Of a DNA stretch of 64,000 nucleotides, positions 8,194 to 17,272 are shown in pieces. Numbering within the stretch: the first letter of the stretch is position 1; every line of letters starts with the position of its first letter. A model generated the notes under the pieces. That model was not told the origin of the DNA and made no database searches. It worked only from the letters and a program-made list of their open reading frames with translations. The position numbers and the translations under genes are program-made. The stretch comes from Balneolaceae bacterium (GTDB taxonomy: Bacteria > Bacteroidota > Rhodothermia > Balneolales > Balneolaceae). The stretch spans positions 1 through 64,000 of the forward strand of contig JAGYJQ010000001.1 in assembly GCA_018401935.1 (NCBI GenBank), in the 5' to 3' direction.

Positions 8194-9605
8194 GTACCCT
8201 TTTGTTCTGGTTTTTTTGGAATAAAAGAGCGTAAATCATAGCTCAAGTGAAGCAGAAGTGTTAGCCCGATACCCATGTATAGCATATTAAATGACCACAT
8301 TCCCAAAAAAGGGCTAATAAACAATCTATCGGCTAATTTCTCACCCTGAATTACCGATATCCAATATACCGTTAACACTAAAGAGGCAATAATTGCGGCG
8401 TACCCAACATTGCCTTTCCGAGTGAGTATTCCTATCGGTGCACCCAATAAGACAAATATAATGCAGGCAAAAGGAATAGAAAATTTTTTGTGTATCTCAA
8501 CCCAGTACCTTTGAATTCGTTTGACCCGCCACAATTCATTACTTTTAGCTCGCTCTATTTGAGATTGGGCATTTTCAACTTGGCTGTAGCCTAAATTTGC
8601 TAGACGAATTTGCTGGGTAGTCGAGCCGACTTGGTTCAGAATGAAGAGAGTTGATTGGGCTATATGTCCTGATTCAGTAGGCTTGGTCGATGCAGCACCA
8701 TGGTTGAAGGTACCGGGATGAAGCGTACTAATGGAATCCTCAACTATTTGATAGCGCAGTTCTTTTATTTCTTGCTCGAGGGTATCTACAACAAACGCCA
8801 TCGCTTGAATGCTCATGGTACGATCACTACGAGAAGTACCTGAGCCCCTACTGCGATTAAACGCTAAGTCCGAAAGATCAAAGGTTTTTCGGTGCTTGTG
8901 AAACTCGATTTGCTCCATATTTCGGTCTCGAGTAGCCGCTCGTTTACTTGGATATCGAAGAATTTCGCCATCGAATAAATGCAAGGTAAGCGCTTCAGTA
9001 CCCTCACTTGTTAAAAAACCTTTATCTGCTTTGATGTAGGCTCTATTTTGATTGTTGGTGGGCTCTTGAAACAGGGTGATGTTATATAAAGTATCCGAAA
9101 CAGGATCTATTCGGTCGACCAGAAAGGTGTAACCTTCAATGCCATCATAAAACACGTTGGGTTCTAACTCAAAACCAGGCTTTTTTAGTCGAATATCGAT
9201 AAATAGGCTTCTAGCTTTACTATTGGCTTCGGGGAGCACTGCATTTGAAAACCACATAAGCCCAACAGAAAGTAAAGTAGAGGCTACCAAAACGGGCATG
9301 ATTATCTGTAGGGTATTAACTCCAGATGCTCTGAGGGCAGTTAATTCATTGTTTTCAGAAAACTTTCCAAAAGCCATCATACTAGCAACTAACACTGCCA
9401 TAGGTGCTGCAAGAACAACCATATAAGCTAGATTGGTAATGATTAGTTCAAGAATAACCCCAAAAGGAATATCCTTACCGATGAGTTTATCGATATGTAA
9501 TACCAAGAACTGCATAAGTAGCACAAACATGACCCCGAAGAAACAAAAGAGGAACGGCCCCAAATGTTTTTTGAGTAAATCTATTTGTAAAGGGTTTAAT
9601 TTCAT
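8190..9605 (-). CDS. lptF: LptF/LptG family permease (LptF position)
   Basis: 471 aa, same family and overall topology as its downstream neighbour. Signature parts are the first helix (FCFFGVMFVLLMQFLVLHI), ELTALRASGVNTLQIIMPVL (the coupling helix contacting the LptB ATPase) and the C-terminal helices from FSIPFACIIFVLLGAPIGI. It is about 100 residues longer than typical LptF. The extra length lies in the periplasmic part (~240-340), which includes a helical, Gln- and Glu-rich stretch. It is the first gene of a two-gene minus-strand operon and is divergent from sprA, with 181 bp between the two starts. Confidence 0.85.
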   Translation of the reverse strand: MKLNPLQIDLLKKHLGPFLFCFFGVMFVLLMQFLVLHIDKLIGKDIPFGVILELIITNLAYMVVLAAPMAVLVASMMAFGKFSENNELTALRASGVNTLQIIMPVLVASTLLSVGLMWFSNAVLPEANSKARSLFIDIRLKKPGFELEPNVFYDGIEGYTFLVDRIDPVSDTLYNITLFQEPTNNQNRAYIKADKGFLTSEGTEALTLHLFDGEILRYPSKRAATRDRNMEQIEFHKHRKTFDLSDLAFNRSRGSGTSRSDRTMSIQAMAFVVDTLEQEIKELRYQIVEDSISTLHPGTFNHGAASTKPTESGHIAQSTLFILNQVGSTTQQIRLANLGYSQVENAQSQIERAKSNELWRVKRIQRYWVEIHKKFSIPFACIIFVLLGAPIGILTRKGNVGYAAIIASLVLTVYWISVIQGEKLADRLFISPFLGMWSFNMLYMGIGLTLLLHLSYDLRSFIPKKPEQKGT

Positions 9606-9643
9606 CGGTTATAGTTTTGGCAAAGAAAACCAGGAAAAGTCTT

Positions 9644-9667
9644 TATAATCTGCGACCGAGTCTCGGT
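9644..9667 (+). promoter_or_regulatory. TATAAT box with adjacent palindrome in the lptF-sprA divergent region
   Basis: A TATAAT lies at 9644-9649. Five bases later is a perfect inverted repeat ACCGAG-T-CTCGGT (9655-9667). The palindrome would cover the transcription start of a plus-strand promoter reading toward sprA, which is typical operator placement. No convincing -35 at 16-18 bp was seen, so the promoter call is weak. The palindrome itself is clear. Confidence 0.35.
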
Positions 9668-9786
9668 AAATGCTTTCAACATAGCCAAATATATGGTATT
9701 ATTGGAATCCATTTGCGAATAATCAGCCACCAAAACTCAAGTGCCTATAATCCATCGTTACTATTCTATTCATTAGTACTTTTTAG

Positions 9787-12700
9787 GTGCCAACACTACA
9801 GTTCAGATGCATTTGTATATGTTGGGCGACAATATCACTTATTTTCGCCTTGGTGGGAGATGTGCGTCTTTTTGCTCAGGAGCGTGGAGGTGGACAGAGT
9901 CGAAGCATGCAGCAGCAACAGCAGCAGCAACAACGGCAACAGCAGCAAGAAGATGAGGAACTTAGTCAAGATTCCCTGTTAATTGAAATAATACCGGATA
10001 GTTTACTTTTAGGTGTAAAATTATATCGGTACCAGCCAAAATTCGGAGCAGCCAAACTGTACGCTCCCAAAGTGGGGGCGTTGTACTCAAGTCCATCAAC
10101 CAGATGGGACATAGGAGTGCGCTGGGATAGCGTTTCAACCTACACCATTCAAAACTATTGGTATAGCACCGATATAGTTCCGCAAACCATTGTAGATTTT
10201 GAGGATTTTATATCGTTAAAAATGGAGCAAAATCAGCTGGCTATTCGCCAACAACTCATTCGCGAAGCTAAGGCGCAACAAGAGGAGAGTCGGGGATTGT
10301 TGGATTTTCGGATTTCGGTTCCAGGGGGCGAGAATTCTGCCTTTACCACCATTTTCGGTACCGATGAGGTAAGTCTAAGGGTGAACGGTTCAGCCAATAT
10401 GAACGTGGGCGCCTCTATTCAGAAACTTGACGACGGGACCCTGCCAGAAGATCTTCGTACTAGGGTAGATCCTACCTTTAACCAGAACCTACAGCTCAAT
10501 ATTCAAGGTAATATTGGGGATAAGTTAACCATTGCTACCGATTGGGATACCGAGCGACAATTCGATTTTCAGAATAGACTCAGTATTGTGTATGAAGGCT
10601 ACGAGGATGAAATTATTAAAAGTATTGAGATGGGAAACGTATCCATGGAAACCGGAAATTCCCTGGTTTCTGGTGGTAAATCACTCTTCGGAATAAAGGC
10701 CATTTCGGAGTTAGGCCCCCTTAAGTTAACCTCCGTAGTCTCGCAACAAAAAGGAAAGAGTAATTCCCAGAAAATATCAGGAGGTTCTCAAGAACAGGCT
10801 ATTGATATCACCCCTGCAGATTATGAGGATGGACGTCATTTTTTCTTGGATTTTTATAACCGTCAGCAATTTGAGCAAGCATTAAGCGATCCTCAAAACA
10901 TCTTGCAACCCTATCAGGTGTCAGAATTGTATGTGTATGTCCGCAGGGCTGAGCAAATTCCAGGCGAATCTGCGGTACAGGCCATTGCCTTACTCGATTT
11001 AGGGGTGAATAGGTTTAATGATCAGTTATACGGATTGCCAGGTAATGATCGGGATCGGTACGATGAGACCATCTTAAATGAATTGAGGGCGACCAACTCT
11101 AATGCCACCAATGAGGATTTTGGAGCAACATCTCAAGAATATGTAGATGCTCCATTTGAATTGCTGCAAGAGGGTATTGATTACACCTTTAACCGAGCAC
11201 TGGGCTTCATAAGTATGAAGAGCTACATTAACACAGGTGATGCGGTTGCGGTTGCCTATGTATACAACGATCCTGAGCAGGGTGGGGCACCCATAGCGGT
11301 AGGAGAGTTAAATTCCTCGGGGAATGATCGAATCTATTTAAAGTTACTGCGGCCAGGGGGGATGACCACCTCGGATAAAGCATGGGAGTTAACGATGCGA
11401 AATATCTATTCATTAGGCGTTTCTGGGATTAACCCAGAAGGATTTGAGCTTGAAATTGCGGATACACGAGGTAACATACCCGAAGTAAATTTACCTGGCA
11501 GGTCTACTACGTTGTTGCAGGATTTGGGACTCGACCGGTTAAATTCTGAAGGAGCGACTATTCCAGATAATCAGATTGATTTTACAGGAATTACCCTTGA
11601 TGCTGGAGCCGGTCGTATCATGTTCCCGTATCTAGAGCCATTCGGGAAGCGAATCGATGAAATTCTTGGGAACTCGGTGAGTGATTCGATACGTCAATCC
11701 CTAACCTTTGAGGAATTGTATGAGCTCAAACAAAGTGATGCCCGTGACATCTCCAAAAACCGAAATTATACGATATCCGGTAACTCCAAGGGTGGGGTTT
11801 CCGGATCTTTTTATCTTGGCTTTGGTCTTATTGAGGGCTCGGTTAAAGTGTTTGCTAACAATGTGGAGTTGACCGAAGGTACTGATTTTGAAGTCGATTA
11901 CTCGTTTGGATCACTCACCATCATGAATGAACGCTACCTTGCCCCAGGGCAAGAAATAGAAGTAGAGTATGAGAGTAACCAGTTCTCAATCATCGGGCAG
12001 AAAAATTTTACAGGTTTAAGAGCCGAATATCGCGTAAATGATGATATTCAATTTGGTAGTACTTTTTTCAAATTAAAAGAACAGCCACTGTCGGATAAAA
12101 TTCGAATTGGCAATGAGCCTATCAATAACACGGTCTTAGGCTTGGATGCTCGAGCCAATTTTGAAGCGCCTTGGCTAACTCAGGCTATCGATAGGGTACC
12201 ATTACTTCAGACCAAAACTCCGTCAAATATTCAATTTAGTGGGGAGTTTGCTCAGCTTCGCCCAGGAGTAGCCCAAACCAATGCGGTACAGGAAGCTATT
12301 GATAACAATGAACTGTATTGGGACGAAGAAAACGGGTTGGTTTTCATAGATGACTTTGAGGGGGCCGAATATACTATTAGTCTAACCAATCCAACCCGTT
12401 GGAATCTAGCTTCTGCACCAGCTGCTTTACCAGGCTATGCTCCAGATGAGACCTATTTTGCCAATCCAGATTTTACCACCCCTCAAAGTAGTTTTGACCG
12501 AAAGGCGCGAGCAGATTTACGATCTCAATTTTCATGGTACTCCATTCCTCGGAACATCAGTTCTATTCGTAATGCCATTGTTACTCCTGAATCGGAAACT
12601 ATTTTATTGAAGGATGTATTCCAGGGGCGGGAAACCAACAATCGCCAAGAAGATGTCATTACTTCGCTTGACATTCATTACAACCCAACCAAACGAGGGC

Positions 12701-15700
12701 CATATAATTATAATATGGATCTCAAAAACATGTTAGAAAATACGCCTGAGCATACATGGGGTGGGATGACCTATGTCATACCTTCTGGGCAAGAAGATTT
12801 GGTGCAAAATAACATCGAGTTTTTAGAGTTTTGGGTCCAGGCAATTTTACCAGGTGGCCAAGATCCAACCGGGGAAGAAGCCTTCTATGATGGTAAAATC
12901 TATCTGGATTTAGGTATTATTTCAGAAGATATCATTCCTAATGTTAGGCTTAACACAGAAGACGGCCTTTCTACGGTGTTAAATAACCTGCAAGAAGATG
13001 ATGCAGAGTCTCAGCCGCGTTCCTACATCCCACCATCCCCACCGGTCCCCCTCGGTCAATTTTCAAACGATAAAAGAGCTTTAGAGGATGTGGGCCTTGA
13101 TGGCGCTCCCAATCCAGGGACTCCAGGAGCCGAAAACAGGGATGAAGGAGCTCTTTTTGGGGACTTTATTGAGGCTATGCGGGCGCAGTATGGGGAAGGA
13201 ACAGAAGAATTCTCCATGATTCAAGAAGACCCCTCCAACGATGATTATGTCTATTATGGAGAAAACAAGGTGCTCGATTTCAAGCTACATGAACGCTTTT
13301 TTAGAATGTTAGGATATCACGAAGGGAACACCCCGGAAAGCGGTGGTAGTGATAATAAAACGGCCGTAACCTTAAAGCCCGATACAGAAGGCCTGGTCAG
13401 TGCGTCATCCATTCAACAAAGCAATTCGTATTATCAGTACGAAATTGACTTTAATCCTGCCGATGCTTCACAATTGAATATCGGTTCATCTGGTAGCTAC
13501 ATTGTAGACAAAATACCCCGAAATCCAGAGTACAAAACTTGGTACTTGGTACGCGTTCCATTGAGTGATTTTAAGCGAAAATTTGGGGACATAGAGAGCT
13601 TTCAGAACATATCTTATATCCGAATGTGGATGTCGGGGTACCAAAAACCATTTACCATGCGATTCGCAACCTTGGAGTTTGTGGGTTCTCAATGGAGAAA
13701 GGTAACCAATTTAAGTGATAGCCCAGTGAATCCAGGGGATTTTAAGTTATCCACGATTAATATCGAAGAAAATGCCAACAGAGAACCCTTTCCGTACCGT
13801 CAACCCGATGGGGCCATTAGAGCATTGAATCGAAGTGCACAAATTCAGGCGTTGGAAAACGAACAGTCATTAGTGCTAAGTGTGGAAAACTTAGAGGCTG
13901 GCAAGGTTCAAATGGTTAAGCGAGTGTACCCTGGTAAATTGAACCTCCTTAATTATTCAAATATGCGAATGTTTGTGCATGGGGAAGGTTTTGACAGGCG
14001 CGGAGATGCGGAGTTAGTGGTTCGTTTAGGAACAGATTTGGAGAACAATTACTATGAATATCGCCAGCCGGTAAGTCCATCGGAGCCTATGCCATTTAAT
14101 TACGACCCATCTGATGCGGGCCAATTAGAGGTAGAGGCTGCAGAAATTTGGCGATACGACGAAAATAATATGAACATTATCATATCGGCATTTAATGTAC
14201 TTAAGCAACTTCGGGACGATGCAGGCGCCGATCCAACCGAAGTGTTTGAACAAAAGGGTTTGTTAGATCCTGAAGTAGCGGTAGATGGGGCCGTGGTTTC
14301 GATTAAAGGGAATCCTTCTTTGGACCGAGTGACTGAAATAGGGTTGGGTATACGAAATCCATATGATCCACAGAATGTGAACTCAAAAGGTTCTCCTTTA
14401 TTAAATGCTGAGATGTGGTTAAATGAGTTACGGCTGTCTGGATTTGATAACGAAAAAGGCTGGGCGGCGAATGCCAAATCGAGTATTAAATTTGCCGACT
14501 TCGCTACCGTTAATGCTAATCTTACCCGAAGAACCAATGGCTTTGGGGGACTTGAATCGCGTTTAGGGGATCGAAGTGTGTCCGATCAAACCGCGTACGG
14601 AATTAGCTCAACCATTAACCTGCATAAACTTATTCCTGACCGTTTTGGGTGGAGCTTTCCAGTGACTATATCCAGCAGGGTTAATACGCAAACTCCGAAG
14701 TATTTACCATCACAGGGGGATATTCGCTTGACCGATTTTATCGATAAGGTGAATGCCGATGAATCGGTGCCATCTAATTTGAAAGAAGACGTTATTAATG
14801 CCAAGATCAATGATATTGAGACGGTAAACGAGACTTTTTCATTCAATGTTTCAAATATATCTAAGCGTAATTCTAAGCCAAAATGGGCTCAGTTAACCTT
14901 GGATAACACCAAGTTAAGTTATGTGTACAACGAGGGGTATTCTAAAAACCCACAATTGGTTTTTCAGAATAAGTGGGACTACAAAGCTTCTATTCAGTAC
15001 AATTTATCTCTGCGACGCATTAAGCTACTACAGCCATTCAAATTCACTCAGGGTATTCCTGTTCTTGGGGCATTATCCGAGCTTCGATTGGGTTATTTAC
15101 CTTCTTCTATAACGGCTTCCTCCACACTTACCCGGCGTTATGACGAATCCCGGAGACGTAACCTTAGTAATCCTGAGGAGATTCAAGCTCTGCAACAATC
15201 TCACGCATTCACCCAGCAGAATCGGTTTTCCTTTAGCTATAATTTTATGCCCTCGATTCCAATTACCTTCACGAGTTCATCCAATTTTGATTTTTCGAGT
15301 TTAGGTATTAACCCCAGCAATCGGGACGATGTGGATAGTTTATCCTACCGAATTAAACCAAGTTTTGATGTTATAAAAGGGGCGCTTAGAGATACCTTAG
15401 CGCCTCGGAGATCATCCTACCAAGAGAGTTATTCGGCTAGTTGGAGACCTAAACTTAACGCCATTGATGCTTTGAACTGGTTAACCTACTCCGCCTCTTA
15501 TGGGGGAGGCTATCAGTGGACCAATAGTCCTAGCGGTTCAGATTTAGGAGCCAATGTGTCTAATTCTTTTCAGCTTGATAACACCTTTAAGGTAAGCACG
15601 AGTCGACTCTTGGAAAAGTTTGGATGGTATGAAAAGGTGGAAGAGACCAACAAGAATGAAACGAAACTTCGAAGCGATGGTAAAGAAAAACGCAAAGAAG

Positions 15701-17142
15701 AAATTGAAAGCGGCGTAGCAGATAGCCTCAGAACTCCTAAACCACCCCCAGATTTGGTCAAGGATGTGCAGTATCTCTCACGTAAAGCACTACTTACCCT
15801 ATTAAGTCTAGAGGATATTTCTATTGGATATAAACGGCAAAAAAGTGGCTCACAACCTGGTTATTCAGGCTCTTCGGAGTTCTTTAAGTCATTCAATGAT
15901 GCATCCTCTGGCGATTATTCACCCCCATTGGCATACCGGCTAGGACTAAAAGATCGAATCCCAAAGCAGCAGCTAATTGGAAACTTAGATGGAGATAATA
16001 GTATTCAACTTCCAGCTAATAATACCCAAGGGGATAATTTTTCTGCGAGTACACGTATTAGTCCATTTGAAAATGTGACGGTAAACTTGGACTGGGATGC
16101 CAGTATTTCACAGAAAAGTACAGAAACAATTACTCTGACACCTACTAACGAGATTACATCCATCGGAACAGAATCGGGTTCGTTTAGTTCTTCGGTATGG
16201 GCCTTTGGTGGTGGATATAAGGATCTATTTCAACGTCAGCTGGAGACGGCGGTCCTGGATATTAGACCTGGTGAGCGTTCTATTGTGGATTCGTTGGGGA
16301 ATAGCGATGGACGAGGGGTATTAAACCGTACAACCCTCCAAGAAGACTACATGAAAGCTTATTTAGGAGCTGGATCTAATGGGTTAGGTGAAAAAGGGTT
16401 TATGGCGTTCCCTAAACCGGGTTGGCGAGTGACATGGAACCGTTTGGAAAAATATATACCCTTCATAGGGCAGTACATGACTAATGCCTCATTGAATCAC
16501 GCTTATCGAGGCACCTATAAAGTAGATTGGAGTTTGAATGCTTTGGTAGGCGAGCAGTCAGGACAGAATATTGGGGATTATTCTATTATAGATGTGCGTG
16601 GAAGTTATGAGCCGACCTCGATTAGGGCTGAGCGTCGGTTTTCACCATTTGTGAAATTAAATATGACCTGGCAATCGGGTTTAAAAACCGATATTGGCTA
16701 TGATAGAAGTACTATTTCTACCTTTGCAGTGAGCTCAAAGCGGGTTACAGAGACCCTGACTCAAGGGGTGGATGCCTCTATTAATTACATATTCCGGAAC
16801 GTACGGATTTCTTTCTTGCCTAAGCTTCGGAATAATATTGATATGAGCCTTCGTGGGAGCTATAAAAACGATACAGAAATATCCTATAAACTCGATACCG
16901 ATTTGGATAATGCGCTACAAGATGGGATAACGATGGATCAAGTTGGTAGCGCCGAAACACTTAGCGCAAGAGAAACAGGGCAGCAACGAATCAACGGTAG
17001 TTTTACCCTGGGTTATAAAATATCCTCTACTATCTCATCTAATTTTGAGTATACTTATTCAAGAATCGAGTCCAATAACATTCCCACTCGTACCAATCAT
17101 GATATTCGGTTTAACTTTAGGATAGCCATTCGGTCACGGTAG
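9787..17142 (+). CDS. sprA: SprA (Sov) type IX secretion translocon
   Basis: 2451 aa, in the size range of SprA, the giant outer-membrane barrel through which T9SS cargo crosses the outer membrane. The GTG at 9787 follows an in-frame TAG at 9784 and yields a signal peptide (residues 1-30, ending RLFAQ), so this start is well supported. The mature N-terminus has a glutamine tract (42-54), then repeated SprA-type beta modules (for example FGIKAISELGPLKLTSVVS and VFANNVELTEGTDFEVDYS). The C-terminus is barrel strands ending in DIRFNFRIAIRSR. It stands alone between the divergent lptF and convergent lnt genes. Its likely cargo in this window are the two proteins with type A sorting domains at 35211 and 41236. 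Confidence 0.9.
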   Translation: MPTLQFRCICICWATISLIFALVGDVRLFAQERGGGQSRSMQQQQQQQQRQQQQEDEELSQDSLLIEIIPDSLLLGVKLYRYQPKFGAAKLYAPKVGALYSSPSTRWDIGVRWDSVSTYTIQNYWYSTDIVPQTIVDFEDFISLKMEQNQLAIRQQLIREAKAQQEESRGLLDFRISVPGGENSAFTTIFGTDEVSLRVNGSANMNVGASIQKLDDGTLPEDLRTRVDPTFNQNLQLNIQGNIGDKLTIATDWDTERQFDFQNRLSIVYEGYEDEIIKSIEMGNVSMETGNSLVSGGKSLFGIKAISELGPLKLTSVVSQQKGKSNSQKISGGSQEQAIDITPADYEDGRHFFLDFYNRQQFEQALSDPQNILQPYQVSELYVYVRRAEQIPGESAVQAIALLDLGVNRFNDQLYGLPGNDRDRYDETILNELRATNSNATNEDFGATSQEYVDAPFELLQEGIDYTFNRALGFISMKSYINTGDAVAVAYVYNDPEQGGAPIAVGELNSSGNDRIYLKLLRPGGMTTSDKAWELTMRNIYSLGVSGINPEGFELEIADTRGNIPEVNLPGRSTTLLQDLGLDRLNSEGATIPDNQIDFTGITLDAGAGRIMFPYLEPFGKRIDEILGNSVSDSIRQSLTFEELYELKQSDARDISKNRNYTISGNSKGGVSGSFYLGFGLIEGSVKVFANNVELTEGTDFEVDYSFGSLTIMNERYLAPGQEIEVEYESNQFSIIGQKNFTGLRAEYRVNDDIQFGSTFFKLKEQPLSDKIRIGNEPINNTVLGLDARANFEAPWLTQAIDRVPLLQTKTPSNIQFSGEFAQLRPGVAQTNAVQEAIDNNELYWDEENGLVFIDDFEGAEYTISLTNPTRWNLASAPAALPGYAPDETYFANPDFTTPQSSFDRKARADLRSQFSWYSIPRNISSIRNAIVTPESETILLKDVFQGRETNNRQEDVITSLDIHYNPTKRGPYNYNMDLKNMLENTPEHTWGGMTYVIPSGQEDLVQNNIEFLEFWVQAILPGGQDPTGEEAFYDGKIYLDLGIISEDIIPNVRLNTEDGLSTVLNNLQEDDAESQPRSYIPPSPPVPLGQFSNDKRALEDVGLDGAPNPGTPGAENRDEGALFGDFIEAMRAQYGEGTEEFSMIQEDPSNDDYVYYGENKVLDFKLHERFFRMLGYHEGNTPESGGSDNKTAVTLKPDTEGLVSASSIQQSNSYYQYEIDFNPADASQLNIGSSGSYIVDKIPRNPEYKTWYLVRVPLSDFKRKFGDIESFQNISYIRMWMSGYQKPFTMRFATLEFVGSQWRKVTNLSDSPVNPGDFKLSTINIEENANREPFPYRQPDGAIRALNRSAQIQALENEQSLVLSVENLEAGKVQMVKRVYPGKLNLLNYSNMRMFVHGEGFDRRGDAELVVRLGTDLENNYYEYRQPVSPSEPMPFNYDPSDAGQLEVEAAEIWRYDENNMNIIISAFNVLKQLRDDAGADPTEVFEQKGLLDPEVAVDGAVVSIKGNPSLDRVTEIGLGIRNPYDPQNVNSKGSPLLNAEMWLNELRLSGFDNEKGWAANAKSSIKFADFATVNANLTRRTNGFGGLESRLGDRSVSDQTAYGISSTINLHKLIPDRFGWSFPVTISSRVNTQTPKYLPSQGDIRLTDFIDKVNADESVPSNLKEDVINAKINDIETVNETFSFNVSNISKRNSKPKWAQLTLDNTKLSYVYNEGYSKNPQLVFQNKWDYKASIQYNLSLRRIKLLQPFKFTQGIPVLGALSELRLGYLPSSITASSTLTRRYDESRRRNLSNPEEIQALQQSHAFTQQNRFSFSYNFMPSIPITFTSSSNFDFSSLGINPSNRDDVDSLSYRIKPSFDVIKGALRDTLAPRRSSYQESYSASWRPKLNAIDALNWLTYSASYGGGYQWTNSPSGSDLGANVSNSFQLDNTFKVSTSRLLEKFGWYEKVEETNKNETKLRSDGKEKRKEEIESGVADSLRTPKPPPDLVKDVQYLSRKALLTLLSLEDISIGYKRQKSGSQPGYSGSSEFFKSFNDASSGDYSPPLAYRLGLKDRIPKQQLIGNLDGDNSIQLPANNTQGDNFSASTRISPFENVTVNLDWDASISQKSTETITLTPTNEITSIGTESGSFSSSVWAFGGGYKDLFQRQLETAVLDIRPGERSIVDSLGNSDGRGVLNRTTLQEDYMKAYLGAGSNGLGEKGFMAFPKPGWRVTWNRLEKYIPFIGQYMTNASLNHAYRGTYKVDWSLNALVGEQSGQNIGDYSIIDVRGSYEPTSIRAERRFSPFVKLNMTWQSGLKTDIGYDRSTISTFAVSSKRVTETLTQGVDASINYIFRNVRISFLPKLRNNIDMSLRGSYKNDTEISYKLDTDLDNALQDGITMDQVGSAETLSARETGQQRINGSFTLGYKISSTISSNFEYTYSRIESNNIPTRTNHDIRFNFRIAIRSR
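9910..9948 (+). repeat. CAG/CAA tract encoding polyglutamine in SprA
   Basis: Thirteen codons encode 12 Gln and one Arg (residues 42-54), written as mixed CAG and CAA triplets. The tract sits just after the predicted signal peptide cleavage site, so a change in its length would not disturb the barrel. Confidence 0.9.
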
Positions 17143-17151
17143 CTTTAAATT

Positions 17152-17213
17152 ACATGCAAGCCACAGGTAAGCAACATTTGCAACATGCAAGCCACACGCA
17201 AGCAACAAGTGTG
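17152..17213 (+). repeat. Two-copy direct repeat, period 31 bp, downstream of sprA
   Basis: The 25 bases starting at 17152 recur at 17183 with two mismatches (ACATGCAAGCCACA... in both). Smaller GCAAGC-ACA units are visible inside. The repeat fills part of the 130-bp convergent gap between sprA and lnt. An unrelated inverted repeat CCACAC/GTGTGG (17192-17214, 11-base loop) overlaps the second copy and could act as a weak terminator; there is no T run. Confidence 0.7.
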
Positions 17214-17272
17214 GAACCATTCTCAGGTACTAGCCACAAACCTACCTCAAACAGCCAACATCAAGTCTTCTA

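Noticed and set aside
9617-9982. Possible 121-aa gene upstream of and overlapping sprA
   Set aside because: It overlaps the sprA signal peptide in another frame, has no recognisable domain, and its second half is a shifted reading of the Gln tract.
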